From Eudorina sp. 2006-703-Eu-15 (lineage: Eukaryota > Chlorophyta > Chlorophyceae > Chlamydomonadales > Volvocaceae), in assembly GCA_003117195.1 (NCBI GenBank), contig BDSI01000041.1, positions 447,501 through 511,500 of the forward strand: a stretch of DNA of 64,000 nt, given 5' to 3'. A program made the position numbers and the translations under genes. The notes below the pieces were generated by a model, which saw nothing but the letters and a program-made list of their open reading frames with translations, was not told the origin of the DNA and did not search any database. Shown here in pieces: positions 22,936-33,805 of the stretch; the stretch's first letter is position 1, and each line of letters starts with the position of its first letter.

Positions 22936-23950
22936 CGCAGCTACAGCTACAGCATCAGCTCAGCCCAGCTCAGGGGGGTTTGTTGTGTGAGCCGTTTCCG
23001 GTTTGTGTAGGGCAGAAGTGGCAGGGGGTTTCAGTTCGGCTTTGTGGGGGGGCCTCGAGGGTGCTGGGGTCTAGGGGGGCCAGTGTTGTAGGGGTAAGGG
23101 CCTCCAGTGTTGGGTTGGCGAGGGAGGGGTGTTCCTGCTTGCTGCGCCCCGCAGGGTACCAGCCCTGGACGTTTCCCTTGCTCGTGGCGTGCTCGTGCTC
23201 TGCCGGGCCGGCGTCTGTTGGCGTGGCTGGTGGAGCGGCGCCCTGTTGTGCGGCCCTGCGGTGTGCTCATGCTCGAGGCCCTACCGAGCGGCACCCGGGT
23301 TCGGCCGTGGCGTGCTTGGCGCCTTGGTGTGCTCGTGCCCTGGCCTCCTGTGCCTTGGGCGGCACCTCGGTGCTTTTGGGTTCGTGCGAGCCTGGGGGGT
23401 CTGTTTTTGGGGGGTGGGGGGTTTGGGTTCCTTCTGTTGGGCGGTCTGGTGTGTCTCCTTCTGTTGAGAGTTCCGGTGTTCTCTGGGGCTGCTGCAGGTT
23501 GTTGCTTCCGTTGTTTGCTTTGTGTCTTCTGTGGCTGCTGCAGTTGGGTGTTGCCCTGCTTCTTTGGGTAGTGTTTGCCTCGTTGCTGTGTTCTGGTTTT
23601 GTAGCTGTTTTTTCTTTTCTTTTTTTTGTTTTTTGTTGTTTGTTGGTGGGTGGGTCGTCTTTGGCCTTCCGTTTCTCCTGGTGGCCTGGAGTAGGAGGTG
23701 CGGCCTTGTTGTGCCGTTTTGCCGCTTTGGGAGCTTTTCTCTCCCTCTGCCGCCCTGTCCCTGTCCCCGTCCTGTCTGTGAGGTTGGCGTTGCTTGGTTC
23801 CCTTTCCTTCTGGTTGGTGCCTCTGGGGCTCGGTTGCGGTGTGGTGGTCTTTGCTTGCCGTCTGGCCTTCTTCCCGGCTTGCTGCTTGGTCTGCTTCCGT
23901 CCCTTTGTCCTTGTAACGTCCCTCTCAGAAAAAAAAAAAAAAAAAAAAAA
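22936..23950 (+). mobile_element. LINE 3' UTR copy, plus strand (unit 1)
   Basis: Begins at cgcagctacagctacagc, just after the ORF2 stop region, and runs through the whole 1 kb 3' UTR to poly(A) 23929-23950. It is inserted in the ORF2 stretch encoding SFVQPSPPQ. It contains no ORF2 code. Confidence 0.86.
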
Positions 23951-24835
23951 CGGGCGCCAAATTCCCTCTCCCTGGGGAGGAGCCGCCCCGCCACCTTGGG
24001 GTACCGCTCACCACTGACACCACCCTGGCGGCCAACCTCTGCTACGCCAGCCGTATCCAACGGCTGAACAACATCGGGCAGGTGTGGCGGGTTCCTACCG
24101 CGCGGCACCCGGGTTCGGCCGTGACGTGCTTGGCGCCTTGGTGTGCTCGTGCCCTGGCCTCCTATGCCTTGGGCGGCACCTCGTTGCTTTTGGGTTCGTG
24201 CGAGCCTGGGGGGTCTGTTTTTTGGGGGTGGGGGGTTTGGGTTCCTTCTGTTGGGCGGTCTGGTGTGTCTCCTTCTGTTGGGAGTTCCGGTGTTCTCTGG
24301 GGCTGCTGCAGGTTGTTGCTTCCGTTGTTTGCTTTGTGTCTTCTGTGGCTGCTGCAGTTGGGTGTTGCCCTGCTTCTTTGGGTAGTGTTTGCCTCGTTGC
24401 TGTGTTCTGGTTTTGTAGCTGTTTTTCTTTTCTTTTTTTTGTTTTTTGTTGTTTGTTGGTGGGTGGGTCGTCTTTGGCCTTCCGTCTCGCCTGGTGGCCT
24501 GGAGTAGGAGGTGCGGCCTTGTTTTTTTTTTCTTGTTGTGCCGTTTTGCCGCATTGGGAGCTTTTCTCTCCCTCTGCCGCCCTGTCCCTGTCCCCGTCCT
24601 GTCTGTGAGGTTGGCGTTGCTTGGTTCCCTTTCCTTCTGGTTGGTGCCTCTGGGGCTCGGTTGCGGTGTGGTGGTCTTTGCTTGCCGTCTGGCCTTCTTC
24701 CCGGCTTGCTGCTTGGTCTGCTTCCGTCCCTTTGTCCTTGTAACGTCCCTCTCAGAAAAAAAAAATGGCCTCAGCTTCGTCGGCAGGGTCCACGTGGCCA
24801 AGCAGGTATTGGGCAATGCCCTTGCCTTCCACTTC

Positions 24836-25099
24836 TTTTTTTTTTTTTCTGAAGGAACCAGGACTCGGGACGGGGTGCCTTTTTTTATGTTGTCTGGCGG
24901 TCCTCTGATGCTGCCACTACTCCACGAGCGGCTAGCGTGCCGGGCTTCTGGGCATCTCCACAGGCCAGCTGGATGACTTAGGATTGTAAACCTCCAGACG
25001 GGACAGGGACGGGTGGGCACCCTCCTTCTCGTCACACCCCTGACAACTTGCCAGTAGCTGGGGTCGATCCCAGGACCTCCCGGGGGAATTGCGAGGTTT
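24836..25099 (-). mobile_element. SINE, minus strand, 5'-truncated (unit 2)
   Basis: Same insertion as at 22648-22912, copied by the segmental duplication; it differs by one G in a run. Confidence 0.85.
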
Positions 25100-25122
25100 C
25101 CACTTCTCCTTTGTCCAGCCCT

Positions 25123-26133
25123 CGCAGCTACAGCTACAGCATCAGCTCAGCCCAGCTCAGGGGGGTTTGTTGTGTGAGCCGTTTCCGGTTTGTGTAGGGC
25201 AGAAGTGGCAGGGGGTTTCAGTTCGGCTTTGTGGGGGGGCCTCGAGGGTGCTGGGGTCTAGGGGGGCCAGTGTTGTAGGGGTAAGGGCCTCCAGTGTTGG
25301 GTTGGCGAGGGAGGGGTGTTCCTGCTTGCTGCGCCCCGCAGGGTACCAGCCCTGGACGTTTCCCTTGCTCGTGGCGTGCTCGTGCTCTGCCGGGCCGGCG
25401 TCTGTTGGCGTGGCTGGTGGAGCGGCGCCCTGTTGTGCGGCCCTGCGGTGTGCTCATGCTCGAGGCCCTACCGAGCGGCACCCGGGTTCGGCCGTGGCGT
25501 GCTTGGCGCCTTGGTGTGCTCGTGCCCTGGCCTCCTGTGCCTTGGGCGGCACCTCGGTGCTTTTGGGTTCGTGCGAGCCTGGGGGGTCTGTTTTTGGGGG
25601 GTGGGGGGTTTGGGTTCCTTCTGTTGGGCGGTCTGGTGTGTCTCCTTCTGTTGAGAGTTCCGGTGTTCTCTGGGGCTGCTGCAGGTTGTTGCTTCCGTTG
25701 TTTGCTTTGTGTCTTCTGTGGCTGCTGCAGTTGGGTGTTGCCCTGCTTCTTTGGGTAGTGTTTGCCTCGTTGCTGTGTTCTGGTTTTGTAGCTGTTTTTT
25801 CTTTTCTTTTTTTTGTTTTTTGTTGTTTGTTGGTGGGTGGGTCGTCTTTGGCCTTCCGTTTCTCCTGGTGGCCTGGAGTAGGAGGTGCGGCCTTGTTGTG
25901 CCGTTTTGCCGCTTTGGGAGCTTTTCTCTCCCTCTGCCGCCCTGTCCCTGTCCCCGTCCTGTCTGTGAGGTTGGCGTTGCTTGGTTCCCTTTCCTTCTGG
26001 TTGGTGCCTCTGGGGCTCGGTTGCGGTGTGGTGGTCTTTGCTTGCCGTCTGGCCTTCTTCCCGGCTTGCTGCTTGGTCTGCTTCCGTCCCTTTGTCCTTG
26101 TAACGTCCCTCTCAGAAAAAAAAAAAAAAAAAA
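25123..26133 (+). mobile_element. LINE 3' UTR copy, plus strand (unit 2)
   Basis: Duplicate of 22936-23950. On its right, ORF2 of the host LINE resumes (gccctcc on both sides as target duplication), which shows it was an insertion into ORF2 before the duplication. Confidence 0.86.
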
Positions 26134-26525
26134 GCCCTCCCCACCCCAGCTGGCAGCGCTGCGGAAGTGCATCGACGGCTTCACAGCCTGGTCGTTGCTG
26201 CCTGAAGATGCTACCCTGGTGTGCAATGGTCGTGCACTGCTGAAGCCGGATCCAGTGGTGGCATACCAAGACCACGAGTGTGGCGGGGTTGGCCACATTG
26301 ACCTTGACTCCTTCCTTGCAGCGCTGCATGGCAAGACCCTGGCGCAGTTAGCCCAACCAGGCCGGCAGCCCTGGAAGCTGATCATGCGCTCCCTCTTCGC
26401 TAACTGGGCCCCCCGGGGGACCGCCGGCTGGGGTTGGGTGTATGGGACGGTGGACCCACCGGCAAACCTGCCCCCGTACCTGGCCAGCCTGGTGACATCC
26501 TTCCGGGCCTCACAGCCCTGCCGGC
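26134..26525 (+). pseudogene. LINE ORF2 fragment after the duplication
   Basis: Plus-strand frame encodes PPQLAALRKCIDGFTAWSLL onward to SFRASQPCRL, matching the post-RT region of other copies (compare minus 32220-31830). It is cut by poly(T) at 26526. No stop is present within the piece, but it is a fragment. Confidence 0.8.
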
Positions 26526-26578
26526 TTTTTTTTTTTTCTGAGAGGGACGTTACAAGGACAAAGGGACGGAAGCAGACC
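26526..26578 (-). mobile_element. Minus LINE 3' end, split by serial insertions (left part)
   Basis: Poly(T) and the first 40 bases of reverse LINE 3' end up to ggaagcagacc. The same element continues at 28285 with gaccaagcagcaagccggg. Confidence 0.85.
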
Positions 26579-27438
26579 CTCCAGTGGGCCTCCAGTGTTG
26601 GGTTGGCGAGGGAGGGGTGTTCCTGCTTGCTGCGCCCCGCAGGGTACCAGCCCTGGACGTTTCCCTTGCTCGTGGCGTGCTCGTGCTCTGCCGGGCCGGC
26701 GTCTGTTGGCGTGGCTGGTGGAGCGGCGCCCTGTTGTGCGGCCCTGCGGTGTGCTCGTGCTCGAGACCCTACCGAGCGGCACCCGGGTTCGGCCGTGACG
26801 TGCTTGGCGCCTTGGTGTGCTCGTGCCCTGGCCTCCTGTGCCTTGGGCGGCACCTCGGTGCTTTTGGGTTCGTGCGAGCCTGGGGGTCTGTTTTTGGGGG
26901 TGGGGGGTTTGGGTTCCTTCTGTTGGGCGGTCTGGTGTGTCTCCTTCTGTTGAGAGTTCCGGTGTTCTCTGGGGCTGCTGCAGGTTGTTGCTTCCGTTGT
27001 TTGCTTTGTGTCTTCTGTGGCTGCTGCAGTTGGGTGTTGCCCTGCTTCTTTGGGTAGTGTTTGCCTCGTTGCTGTGTTCTGGTTTTGTAGCTGTTTTTTC
27101 TTTTCTTTTTTTTTGTTTTTTGTTGTTTGTTGGTGGGTGGGTCGTCTTTGGCCTTCCGTCTCGCCTGGTGGCCTGGAGTAGGAGGTGCGGCCTTGTTGTG
27201 CCGTTTTGCCGCTTTGGGAGCTTTTCTCTCCCTCTGCCGCCCTGTCCCTGTCCCCGTCCTGTCTGTGAGGTTGGCGTTGCTTGGTTCCCTTTCCTTCTGG
27301 TTGGTGCCTCTGGGGCTCGGTTGCGGTGTGGTGGTCTTTGCTTGCCGTCTGGCCTTCTTCCCGGCTTGCTGCTTGGTCTGCTTCCGTCCCTTTGTCCTTG
27401 TAACGTCCCTCTCAGGAAAAAAAAAAAAAAAAAAAAAA
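26579..27438 (+). mobile_element. LINE 3' UTR copy, first of two serial insertions
   Basis: 3' UTR sequence ending in ctcagg plus poly(A) to 27438, one G different from the usual ctcag. It is inserted after agacc of a minus LINE and followed by gacc at 27439. Confidence 0.86.
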
Positions 27439-27442
27439 GACC

Positions 27443-28284
27443 CAGTGTTGGGTTGGCGAGGGAGGGGTGTTCCTGCTTGCTGCGCCCCGCAGGGTACCAG
27501 CCCTGGACGTTTCCCTTGCTCGTGGCGTGCTCGTGCTCTGCCGGGCCGGCGTCTGTTGGCGTGGCTGGTGGAGCGGCGCCCTGTTGTGCGGCCCTGCGGT
27601 GTGCTCGTGCTCGAGACCCTACCGAGCGGCACCCGGGTTCGGCCGTGACGTGCTTGGCGCCTTGGTGTGCTCGTGCCCTGGCCTCCTGTGCCTTGGGCGG
27701 CACCTCGGTGCTTTTGGGTTCGTGCGAGCCTGGGGGGTCTGTTTTTGGGGGGTGGGGGGTTTTGGGTTCCTTCTGTTGGGCGGTCTGGTGTGTCTCCTTC
27801 TGTTGAGAGTTCCGGTGTTCTCTGGGGCTGCTGCAGGTTGTTGCTTCCGTTGTTTGCTTTGTGTCTTCTGTGGCTGCTGCAGTTGGGTGTTGCCCTGCTT
27901 CTTTGGGTAGTGTTTGCCTCGTTGCTGTGTTCTGGTTTTGTAGCGGTTTTTTTTTTGTTTGTTTGTTTGTTTTTGGTTGTTTGTTGGTGGGTGGGTCGTC
28001 TTTGGCCTTCCGTCTCGCCTGGTGGCCTGGAGTAGGAGGTTCGGCCTTGTTGTGCCGTTTTGCCGCTTTGGGAGCTTTTCTCTCCCTCTGCCGCCCTGTC
28101 CCTGTCCCCGTCCTGTCTGTGAGGTTGGCGTTGCTTGGTTCCCTTTCCTTCTGGTTTGGTGCCTCTGGGGCTCGGTTGCGGTGTGGTGGTCTTTGCTTGC
28201 CGTCTGGCCTTCTTCCCGGCTTGCTGCTTGGTCTGCTTCCGTCCCTTTGTCCTTGTAACGTCCCTCTCAGAAAAAAAAAAAAAA
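27443..28284 (+). mobile_element. LINE 3' UTR copy, second of two serial insertions
   Basis: Starts with cagtgttgggttggcg and ends with poly(A) 28271-28284. It is followed by gacc at 28285-28288, the same target motif. Its T-rich tract is changed to a tttgtttg array near 27950. Confidence 0.86.
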
Positions 28285-28319
28285 GACCAAGCAGCAAGCC
28301 GGGAAGAAGGCCAGACGGC
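28285..28319 (-). mobile_element. Minus LINE 3' end, right part
   Basis: gaccaagcagcaagccggg through ccagacggc continues the minus element begun at 26526, then stops at a plus LINE. Confidence 0.8.
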
Positions 28320-28476
28320 CCTTCCGCGCGGCACCCGGGTTCGGCCGTGACGTGCTTGGCGCCTTGGTGTGCTCGTGCCCTGGCCTCCTATGCCTTGGGT
28401 GGCACCTCGGTGCTTTTGGGTTCGTGCGAGCCTGGGGGGTCTGTTTTTTGGGGGTGGGGGGTTTGGGTTCCTTCTG
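28320..28476 (+). mobile_element. Plus LINE 3' UTR, left part, split by minus copy 7
   Basis: ccttccgcgcggcacccggg to gggttccttctg. The next expected bases (ttgggcggtctgg) are found at 32749, so the 4.3 kb between is a later insertion. Confidence 0.82.
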
Positions 28477-29630
28477 TTTTTTTTTTTTTTTTCTGAGAGG
28501 GACGTTACAAGGACAAAGGGACGGAAGCAGACCAAGCAGCAAGCCGGGAAGAAGGCCAGACGGCAAGCAAAGACCACCACACCGCAACCGAGCCCCAGAG
28601 GCACCAACCAGAAGGAAAGGGAACCAAGCAACGCCAACCTCACAGACAGGACGGGGACAGGGACAGGGCGGCAGAGGGAGAGAAAAGCTCCCAAAGCGGC
28701 AAAACGGCACAACAAGGCCGAACCTCCTACTCCAGGCCACCAGGCGAGACGGAAGGCCAAAGACGACCCACCCACCAACAAACAACAAAAGACAAAAAAA
28801 AAGAAAAGAAAAACAGCTACAAAACCAGAACACAGCAACGAGGCAAACACTACCCAAAGAAGCAGGGCAACACCCAACTGCAGCAGCCACAGAAGACACA
28901 AAGCAAACAAACGGAAGCAACAACCTGCAGCAGCCCCAGGGAACACCGGAACTCCCAACAGAAGGAGACACACCAGACCGCCCAACCGAAGGAACCCAAA
29001 CCCCCCACCCCCCAAAAACAGACCCCCCAGGCTCGCACGAACCCAAAAGCAACGAGGTGCCGCCCAAGGCACAGGAGGCCAGGGCACGAGCACACCAAGG
29101 CGCCAAGCACGTCACGGCCGAACCCGGGTGCCGCTCGGTAGGGTCTCGAGCACAAGCACACCGCAGGGCCGCACAACAGGGCGCCGCTCCACCAGCCACG
29201 CCAACAGACGCCGGCCCGGCAGAGCACGAGCACGCCACGAGCAAGGGAAACGTCTAGGGCTGGTACCCTGCGGGGCGCAGCAAGCAGGCACACCCCTCCC
29301 TCGCCAACCCAACCCTGGAGGCCCTCACCCCTACAACACTGGCCCCCCTAGACCCCAGCACCCTCGAGGCCCCCCCACAAAGCCGAACTGAAACCCCCTT
29401 TCACTACTGCCCTACACAAACCGGAAACGGCTCACACAACAAAACCCCCCTGAGCTGGGCTGAGCTGATGCTGTAGCTGTAGCTGCGAGCTGAAACTAAT
29501 CTGACATTACTGTGGCGGCAGCCTGTGGGGCTGGCACAGGGTGGGCCAGGGACAGCTGGACCCGCAGCCTGGGCGCCTGCCCTTCGGCACGCTCGACAGA
29601 GCACAGGACACCTTCATGCGCCCACGAGGC

Positions 29631-30052
29631 GAGGTAAGTTCCGACACCAAATGTTAAGGCACAACATTTGGCCCGGGTGACCCGGGTTCAAGTCCTACCG
29701 GGGACGATACGAACTTACCAGCATCCCCAGAAGGTGACAATGAGGCGCTTTGGCTGGCAACAGGGAAACCTCGCAATTCCCCCCGGGAGGTCCTGGGATC
29801 GACCCCAGCCATTGGCAAGTTGTCAGGGGTGTGACGAGAAGGAGGGTGCCCACCCGTCCCTGTCCCGTCTGGAGGTTTACAAGACTCTCACCCATCCTAA
29901 GTCATCCAGCTGGCCTGTGGAGACGCCCAGAAGCCCGGCCTGCTAGCCGCTCGTGGAGTAGTGGCAGCATCAGAGGACCGCCAGACAACATAAAGAAAGG
30001 CACCCCGTCCCGAGTCCTGGTTCCTTCAGAAAAAAAAAAAACAAAAAAAAAC
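29631..30052 (+). mobile_element. SINE, full-length, tRNA-like head
   Basis: The head has ggtaagttc (29633) and gaacttacc (29711) as a 9-base outer stem, an inner hairpin with arms related to ccaaatgt/acatttgg, and a Pol III B-box-like GGTTCAAGTCC (29689-29700 region). A 300 bp body follows, ending gtcctggttccttcag, and an A tract with one C. The host motif cgaggc is duplicated. I see no convincing A box. The 3' end differs from the LINE apart from TCAG before the tail. Confidence 0.85.
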
Positions 30053-30053
30053 C

Positions 30054-32342
30054 GAGGCTTCGAAGGCGTCCAGCGGAGCTGTCTTCAGCTGGGCGGTGAT
30101 GTGTGAGAGTGGCAAGCCAGCCATGGTGTCGTCGGGCAACGCTGCCATCCGGAAATGCGCCCACATGAGCCGTTGGAGCTCGCTGACCACCTGGGTGACG
30201 ACCGCTTCAGAGGGGCAGGGCTCGGTGTCAGCGGCTTGGTGGTGGCACCAGACGGCCCACAGCCAGGTGGCCCGAAGGGCGGTCCAGAGGGTTTGCAGGC
30301 CCGGGCTGGTTGGGTACTGGCCCCAGGCGGCGGCCCAGTCTCCCAGCAGCAGTTCAACGCTCATCATTGGGGGGCCGGGCCCCCGGTGATGGCCCCCCAG
30401 AGAGCCACCAGCCACTCACGAGCACCCTGGTACGCCGGGCGGGCCACAAAGATGTGGGTCAAGCTGTCCAGGCACGGTTCTGGCCGCCATCGCCGTGGCT
30501 GCTGCTGCTGTGGCTGCTGCTGTGGCTGCTGCTGTGGCTGTTGGCAGGGTGGGTGGCTGCAGGCGGCGCGGTCCGGCCGGCCTTTGGTTGCTAGGTACAG
30601 GCCGCACGGGAGCCGTGCATGGTGCAGCCGCCACACCAGGGCCTTGGCCCGGTTGCTGGCCGGGCTGTCCCACAGCCGCTGCCAGGTCTTGTGCTTCTGG
30701 GCCGCCGTGGGTGCACCCAAGCCCGGCGGGTCTGGCGGTTCAGGCGGGTCAGGTGGGTCTGGCAGGTCAGGTGGGTCCGGCGGGGCGGGTGGGTCCACGG
30801 GGGCCAGCTGATCTGGTAGGTCCGGCGGGCTCCCTTGCAGCGGCCCTGCGGGGTGGTGGTTGATGAAGGTAGATGGCCCAGCTGTCGAGGGGCCTGCCCC
30901 TGGGTCCCCCCGGCTGTGAGGACGCCGCTGAGTTGCCGGCAGCTGAGTGACACTGGCTGTGAACAGGGAGAGTGGGTTGCAACGTGGCCGCATCCAGGCT
31001 GCAGGCTGGACTGGGTGCATCCTGAACCAGCTGCTATGGCTGGGGGCCCGGTTGGCTGCATGCTGCCGTCTCCATTCCTCCTCCAGGACTGTGAGTGCAC
31101 TGCGATTACCCGGGAGTGTAGGCCACGCAGCGGGCGTCAGGGGTCCTGGGCCACGGTCTCCCAAAGCCAGGCGTGCAGCTGTGAGACGGCGGCGGGTTTC
31201 GCAGACTGTGTAGTGTACCAGTGGCAGGGCGCCGTGGCCATGACTGAGGGGGTGGCACTGCACCTCGCTCCAGGGGCCCAGGAGCTGGTTCTCGGTTGGC
31301 CACAAGGCCGGCCGCTCAGCCGGTGGGGCAGCCTGGTACGCCAGCCGCTCCGCCAGGGACCAGAAGCGGCGCGGCTTTTTGCCTGGTAGGACACAGGCCG
31401 CCAGCCACGCTTCAGGGGCCGCTGCCCCGGCCGCTGTTGGTTCAGGGGTGACGAGGCGGCCGCTGGGCAGGGCAGCCAGTAGAGCTCCGGACGGGCTGCG
31501 GACCCAGTTGCTGTCCAGTGACACTTGCCAATTTGCTGCTTCAGGAAGTTCTGCGGTCAGGAGGCCACCTGGCAGGAGCTGGTGCCAGTCTGGAGGCACG
31601 GCAGCCAGCACAGCCTGCAGTTGGGGGTCACGCTGGGCCAGGGCTGGGGCTGCACGCAGGGCTGCCACGGTGCACGGTGCGTCGATGGGTCCGCCCTCAG
31701 GCATACCGGGGGGCTGGAATGGCTGTCCTGTCACTGGGTCCCGAAGGGCTGCATTGTAGTACAGCGGCTCATGCAGCAGCGCCCGCGCGTCAGTGCCCTC
31801 AGGGTAAGGCAGCCGGCAGGGCTGTGAGGCCCGGAAGGATGTCACCAGGCTGGCCAGGTACGGGGGCAGGTTTGCCGGTGGGTCCACCGTCCCATACACC
31901 CAACCCCAGCCGGCGGTCCCCCGGGGGCCCAGTTAGCGAAGAGGGAGCGCATGATCAGCTTCCAGGGCTGCCGGCCTGGTTGGGCTAACTGCGCCAGGGT
32001 CTTGCCATGCAGCGCTGCAAGGAAGGAGTCAAGGTCAATGTGACCAACCCCGCCACACTCGTGGTCTTGGTATGCCACCACTGGGTCCGGCTTCAGCAGT
32101 GCACGACCATTGCACACCAGGGTAGCATCTTCAGGCAGCAACGACCAGGCTGTGAAGCCGTCGATGCACTTCCGCAGCGCTGCCAGCTGTGGTGGGGAGG
32201 GCTGGACAAAGGAGAAGTGGAAGGCAAGGGCATTGCCCAATACCTGCTTGGCCACGTGGACCCTGCCAACGAAGCTGAGGCCATGCCGCCGCCACACCTG
32301 CCCGATGTTGTTCAGCCGTTGGATACGGCTGGCGTAGCACAG
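30054..32342 (-). pseudogene. LINE ORF2, post-RT to C-terminus (copy 7)
   Basis: The minus strand has a 511-codon open stretch (30364-31899), the longest ORF2 stretch without insertion here. It starts YGTVDPPANLPPYL, includes the Pro/Asp-rich run, the C-x3-C finger half, the Gln-rich insert and the THIFVA-P half. There the second Cys is Arg (VARPAY), so the finger ligand is lost. A one-base loss near 31925 breaks the frame from NIGQVWRRHG-containing upstream code (about 31930-32342). A G-run shift near 30370 separates the final C-terminal domain. Confidence 0.82.
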
Positions 32343-32703
32343 GAACTTACCAGCACCCCCAGAAGGTGACAATGAGGCGCTTTGGCTGGCAACAGGGAAA
32401 CCTCGCAATTCCCCCCGGGAGGTCCTGGGATCGACCCCAGCCACTGGCAAGTTGTCAGGGGTGTGACGAGAAGGAGGGTGCCCACCCGTCCCTGTCCCGT
32501 CTGGAGGTTTACAAGACTCTCACCCATCCCAAGTCATCCAGCTGGCCTGTGGAGACGCCCAGAAGCCCGGCCTGCTAGCCGCTCGTGGAGTAGTGGCAGC
32601 ATCAGAGGACCGCTGCCTAAAAAAAAAAAAAACCGCCAGACAACATGCAGAAAGGCACCCCGTCCCGAGTCCTGGTTCCTTCAGAAAAAAAAAAAAAAAA
32701 AAA
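32343..32703 (+). mobile_element. SINE, 5'-truncated, with a tiny A-tailed insertion
   Basis: Starts at the gaacttacc of the SINE head and ends with poly(A) to 32703. At 32613-32632 it carries ctgcct followed by about 13 A, flanked by ccg on both sides. The host LINE continues with caggttggccgcc. Confidence 0.84.
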
Positions 32704-32748
32704 CAGGTTGGCCGCCAGGGTGGTGTCAGTGGTGAGCGGGACCCCAAG

Positions 32749-33253
32749 GTTGGGCGGTCTGGTGTGTCTCCTTCTGTTGGGAGTTCCGGTGTTCTCTGGG
32801 GCTGCTGCAGGTTGTTGCTTCCGTTGTTTGCTTTGTGTCTTCTGTGGCTGCTGCAGTTGGGTGTTGCCCTGCTTCTTTGGGTAGTGTTTGCCTCGTTGCT
32901 GTGTTCTGGTTTTGTAGCCGTTTTTCTTTTCTTTTTTTTGTTTTTTTTGTTTGTTCGTGGGTGGGTCGTCTTTGGCCTTCCGTCTCGCCTGGTGGCCTGG
33001 AGTAGGAGGTGCGGCCTTGTTGTGCCGTTTTGCCGCTTTGGGAGCTTTTTCCTCTCCCTCTGCCGCCCTGTCCCTGTCCCCGTCCGGTCTGTGAGGTTGG
33101 CGTTGCTTGGTTCCCTTTCCTTCTGGTTGGTGCCTCTGGGGCTCGGTTGCGGTGTGGTGGTCTTCGCTTGCCGTCTGGCCTTCTTCCCGGCTTGCTGCTT
33201 GGTCTGCTTCCGTCCCTTTGTCCTTGTAACGTCCCTCTCAGAACAAAAAAAAA
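32749..33253 (+). mobile_element. Plus LINE 3' UTR, right part
   Basis: Continues the element begun at 28320 and ends tccctctcagaac plus A tract to 33253. It is slightly diverged (ccgtccggtctg, tcttcgcttgcc), so it is an older copy than those inserted into it. Confidence 0.84.
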
Positions 33254-33805
33254 GGTCTATCGTGTCCTGTGGGAGCAGCTGGGGCCGCCGCTCCTTGCAG
33301 CCGCCAATGAAGCCTTCCACCAGGGCTCCGTCGCCTCCGGGGCCGCCGCTGCTGCATCCCTGCCCCGCAGCTGGCGTGAAGGGATCATCTCTCTCATCTA
33401 TAAGGGGAAGCGCCTGCCTCGGCCGGACCTCAGCAGCTACCGGCCCATCACCCTCCTGCAGTGTGACTACAAAATCGTCTGCAAGGTGGTCAGCAATCGC
33501 CTCCAGCCGGCCCTGGATTAATTGGTGGACCCGCTCCAAACAGCCTTTATCGCGGGGTGAGATATCCGGGACAACATCCTGTACCACCTGACCCTGGCTG
33601 AGCATGTGCAACAGTCCCAGCAATCCGCGGCCCTCCTCTTCCTGGCTATTGAGAAAGCCTACGACCGGGTCCACCGTCCGTGGCTGTACCGAGTGGTGGA
33701 GTCCAAGGGATTTGGGCCCAACATGCAGCGGCCAGCTACGCACGCCCACCCTCCCCAGTGGACAGCCTGCACCGCCCGTGTCGCACCATGCTGACGATAC
33801 TGTCC
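33254..33805 (+). pseudogene. LINE reverse transcriptase fragment (copy 8)
   Basis: Encodes VYRVLWEQLGPPLL, SYRPITLLQCDYK, then two stop changes (TAA near 33521 after PALD, TGA near 33561 in the FIAG block), motif A with Asp changed (LAIEKAYDRV) and a deletion that removes motif B and joins to ADDTVL. The loss of the motif A Asp and the stops show it is dead and older than copy 5. Confidence 0.85.

Larger units (their letters stand above)
21763..23950 (+). repeat. Segmental duplication, unit 1 (2188 bp)
   Basis: Positions 21763, 22583 and others recur exactly 2188 bp later. The unit contains a LINE ORF2 piece (21763-21902), a nested LINE 3' end (about 21903-22577), a second ORF2 piece, a minus SINE (22648-22912) and a LINE 3' UTR (about 22936-23950). 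The next unit starts directly after its poly(A) with the same cgggcgccaaattccc. Apart from one G in the run near 22900 I saw no differences in the stretches compared. Confidence 0.9.
23951..26133 (+). repeat. Segmental duplication, unit 2 (about 2183 bp)
   Basis: Near-identical copy of 21763-23950 with the same internal junctions: nested LINE about 24091-24765, minus SINE 24836-25099, LINE 3' UTR about 25123-26133. It ends with poly(A) 26116-26133. Beyond that ORF2 resumes with gccctccccaccccagctgg, which is the sequence interrupted before the last LINE, so this unit keeps the original right-hand target. Confidence 0.9.
28477..32748 (-). mobile_element. LINE copy 7, minus strand, best-preserved ORF2 C-terminal half
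   Basis: Poly(T) from 28477, 3' UTR (to about 29500), ORF2 up to 32748 where it is 5'-truncated within the post-RT region (GVPLTTDTTLAANL). Two SINEs interrupt it (29631-30052 and 32343-32703). It lies inside a plus LINE whose halves are at 28320-28476 and 32749-33253. Confidence 0.88.

Noticed and set aside
26769..29093. 774-codon minus open frame, and similar 250-600-codon basic or Cys/Val-rich frames throughout 3.9-40 kb
   Set aside because: They run through LINE 3' UTRs, poly(A)/poly(T) tracts and several nested elements. The A-poor sense strand removes stops on both strands, and several frames are open at the same place.
29680..29705. A true tRNA gene at the B-box-like motif
   Set aside because: Acceptor, D arm and anticodon loop do not form a normal cloverleaf, and the sequence continues into a SINE body with an A tail.
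29668..29946. Open frames in the SINE (for example starting MARVTRVQVLPG)
   Set aside because: The frame crosses a tRNA-like head and is not maintained in truncated copies. SINEs are non-coding.
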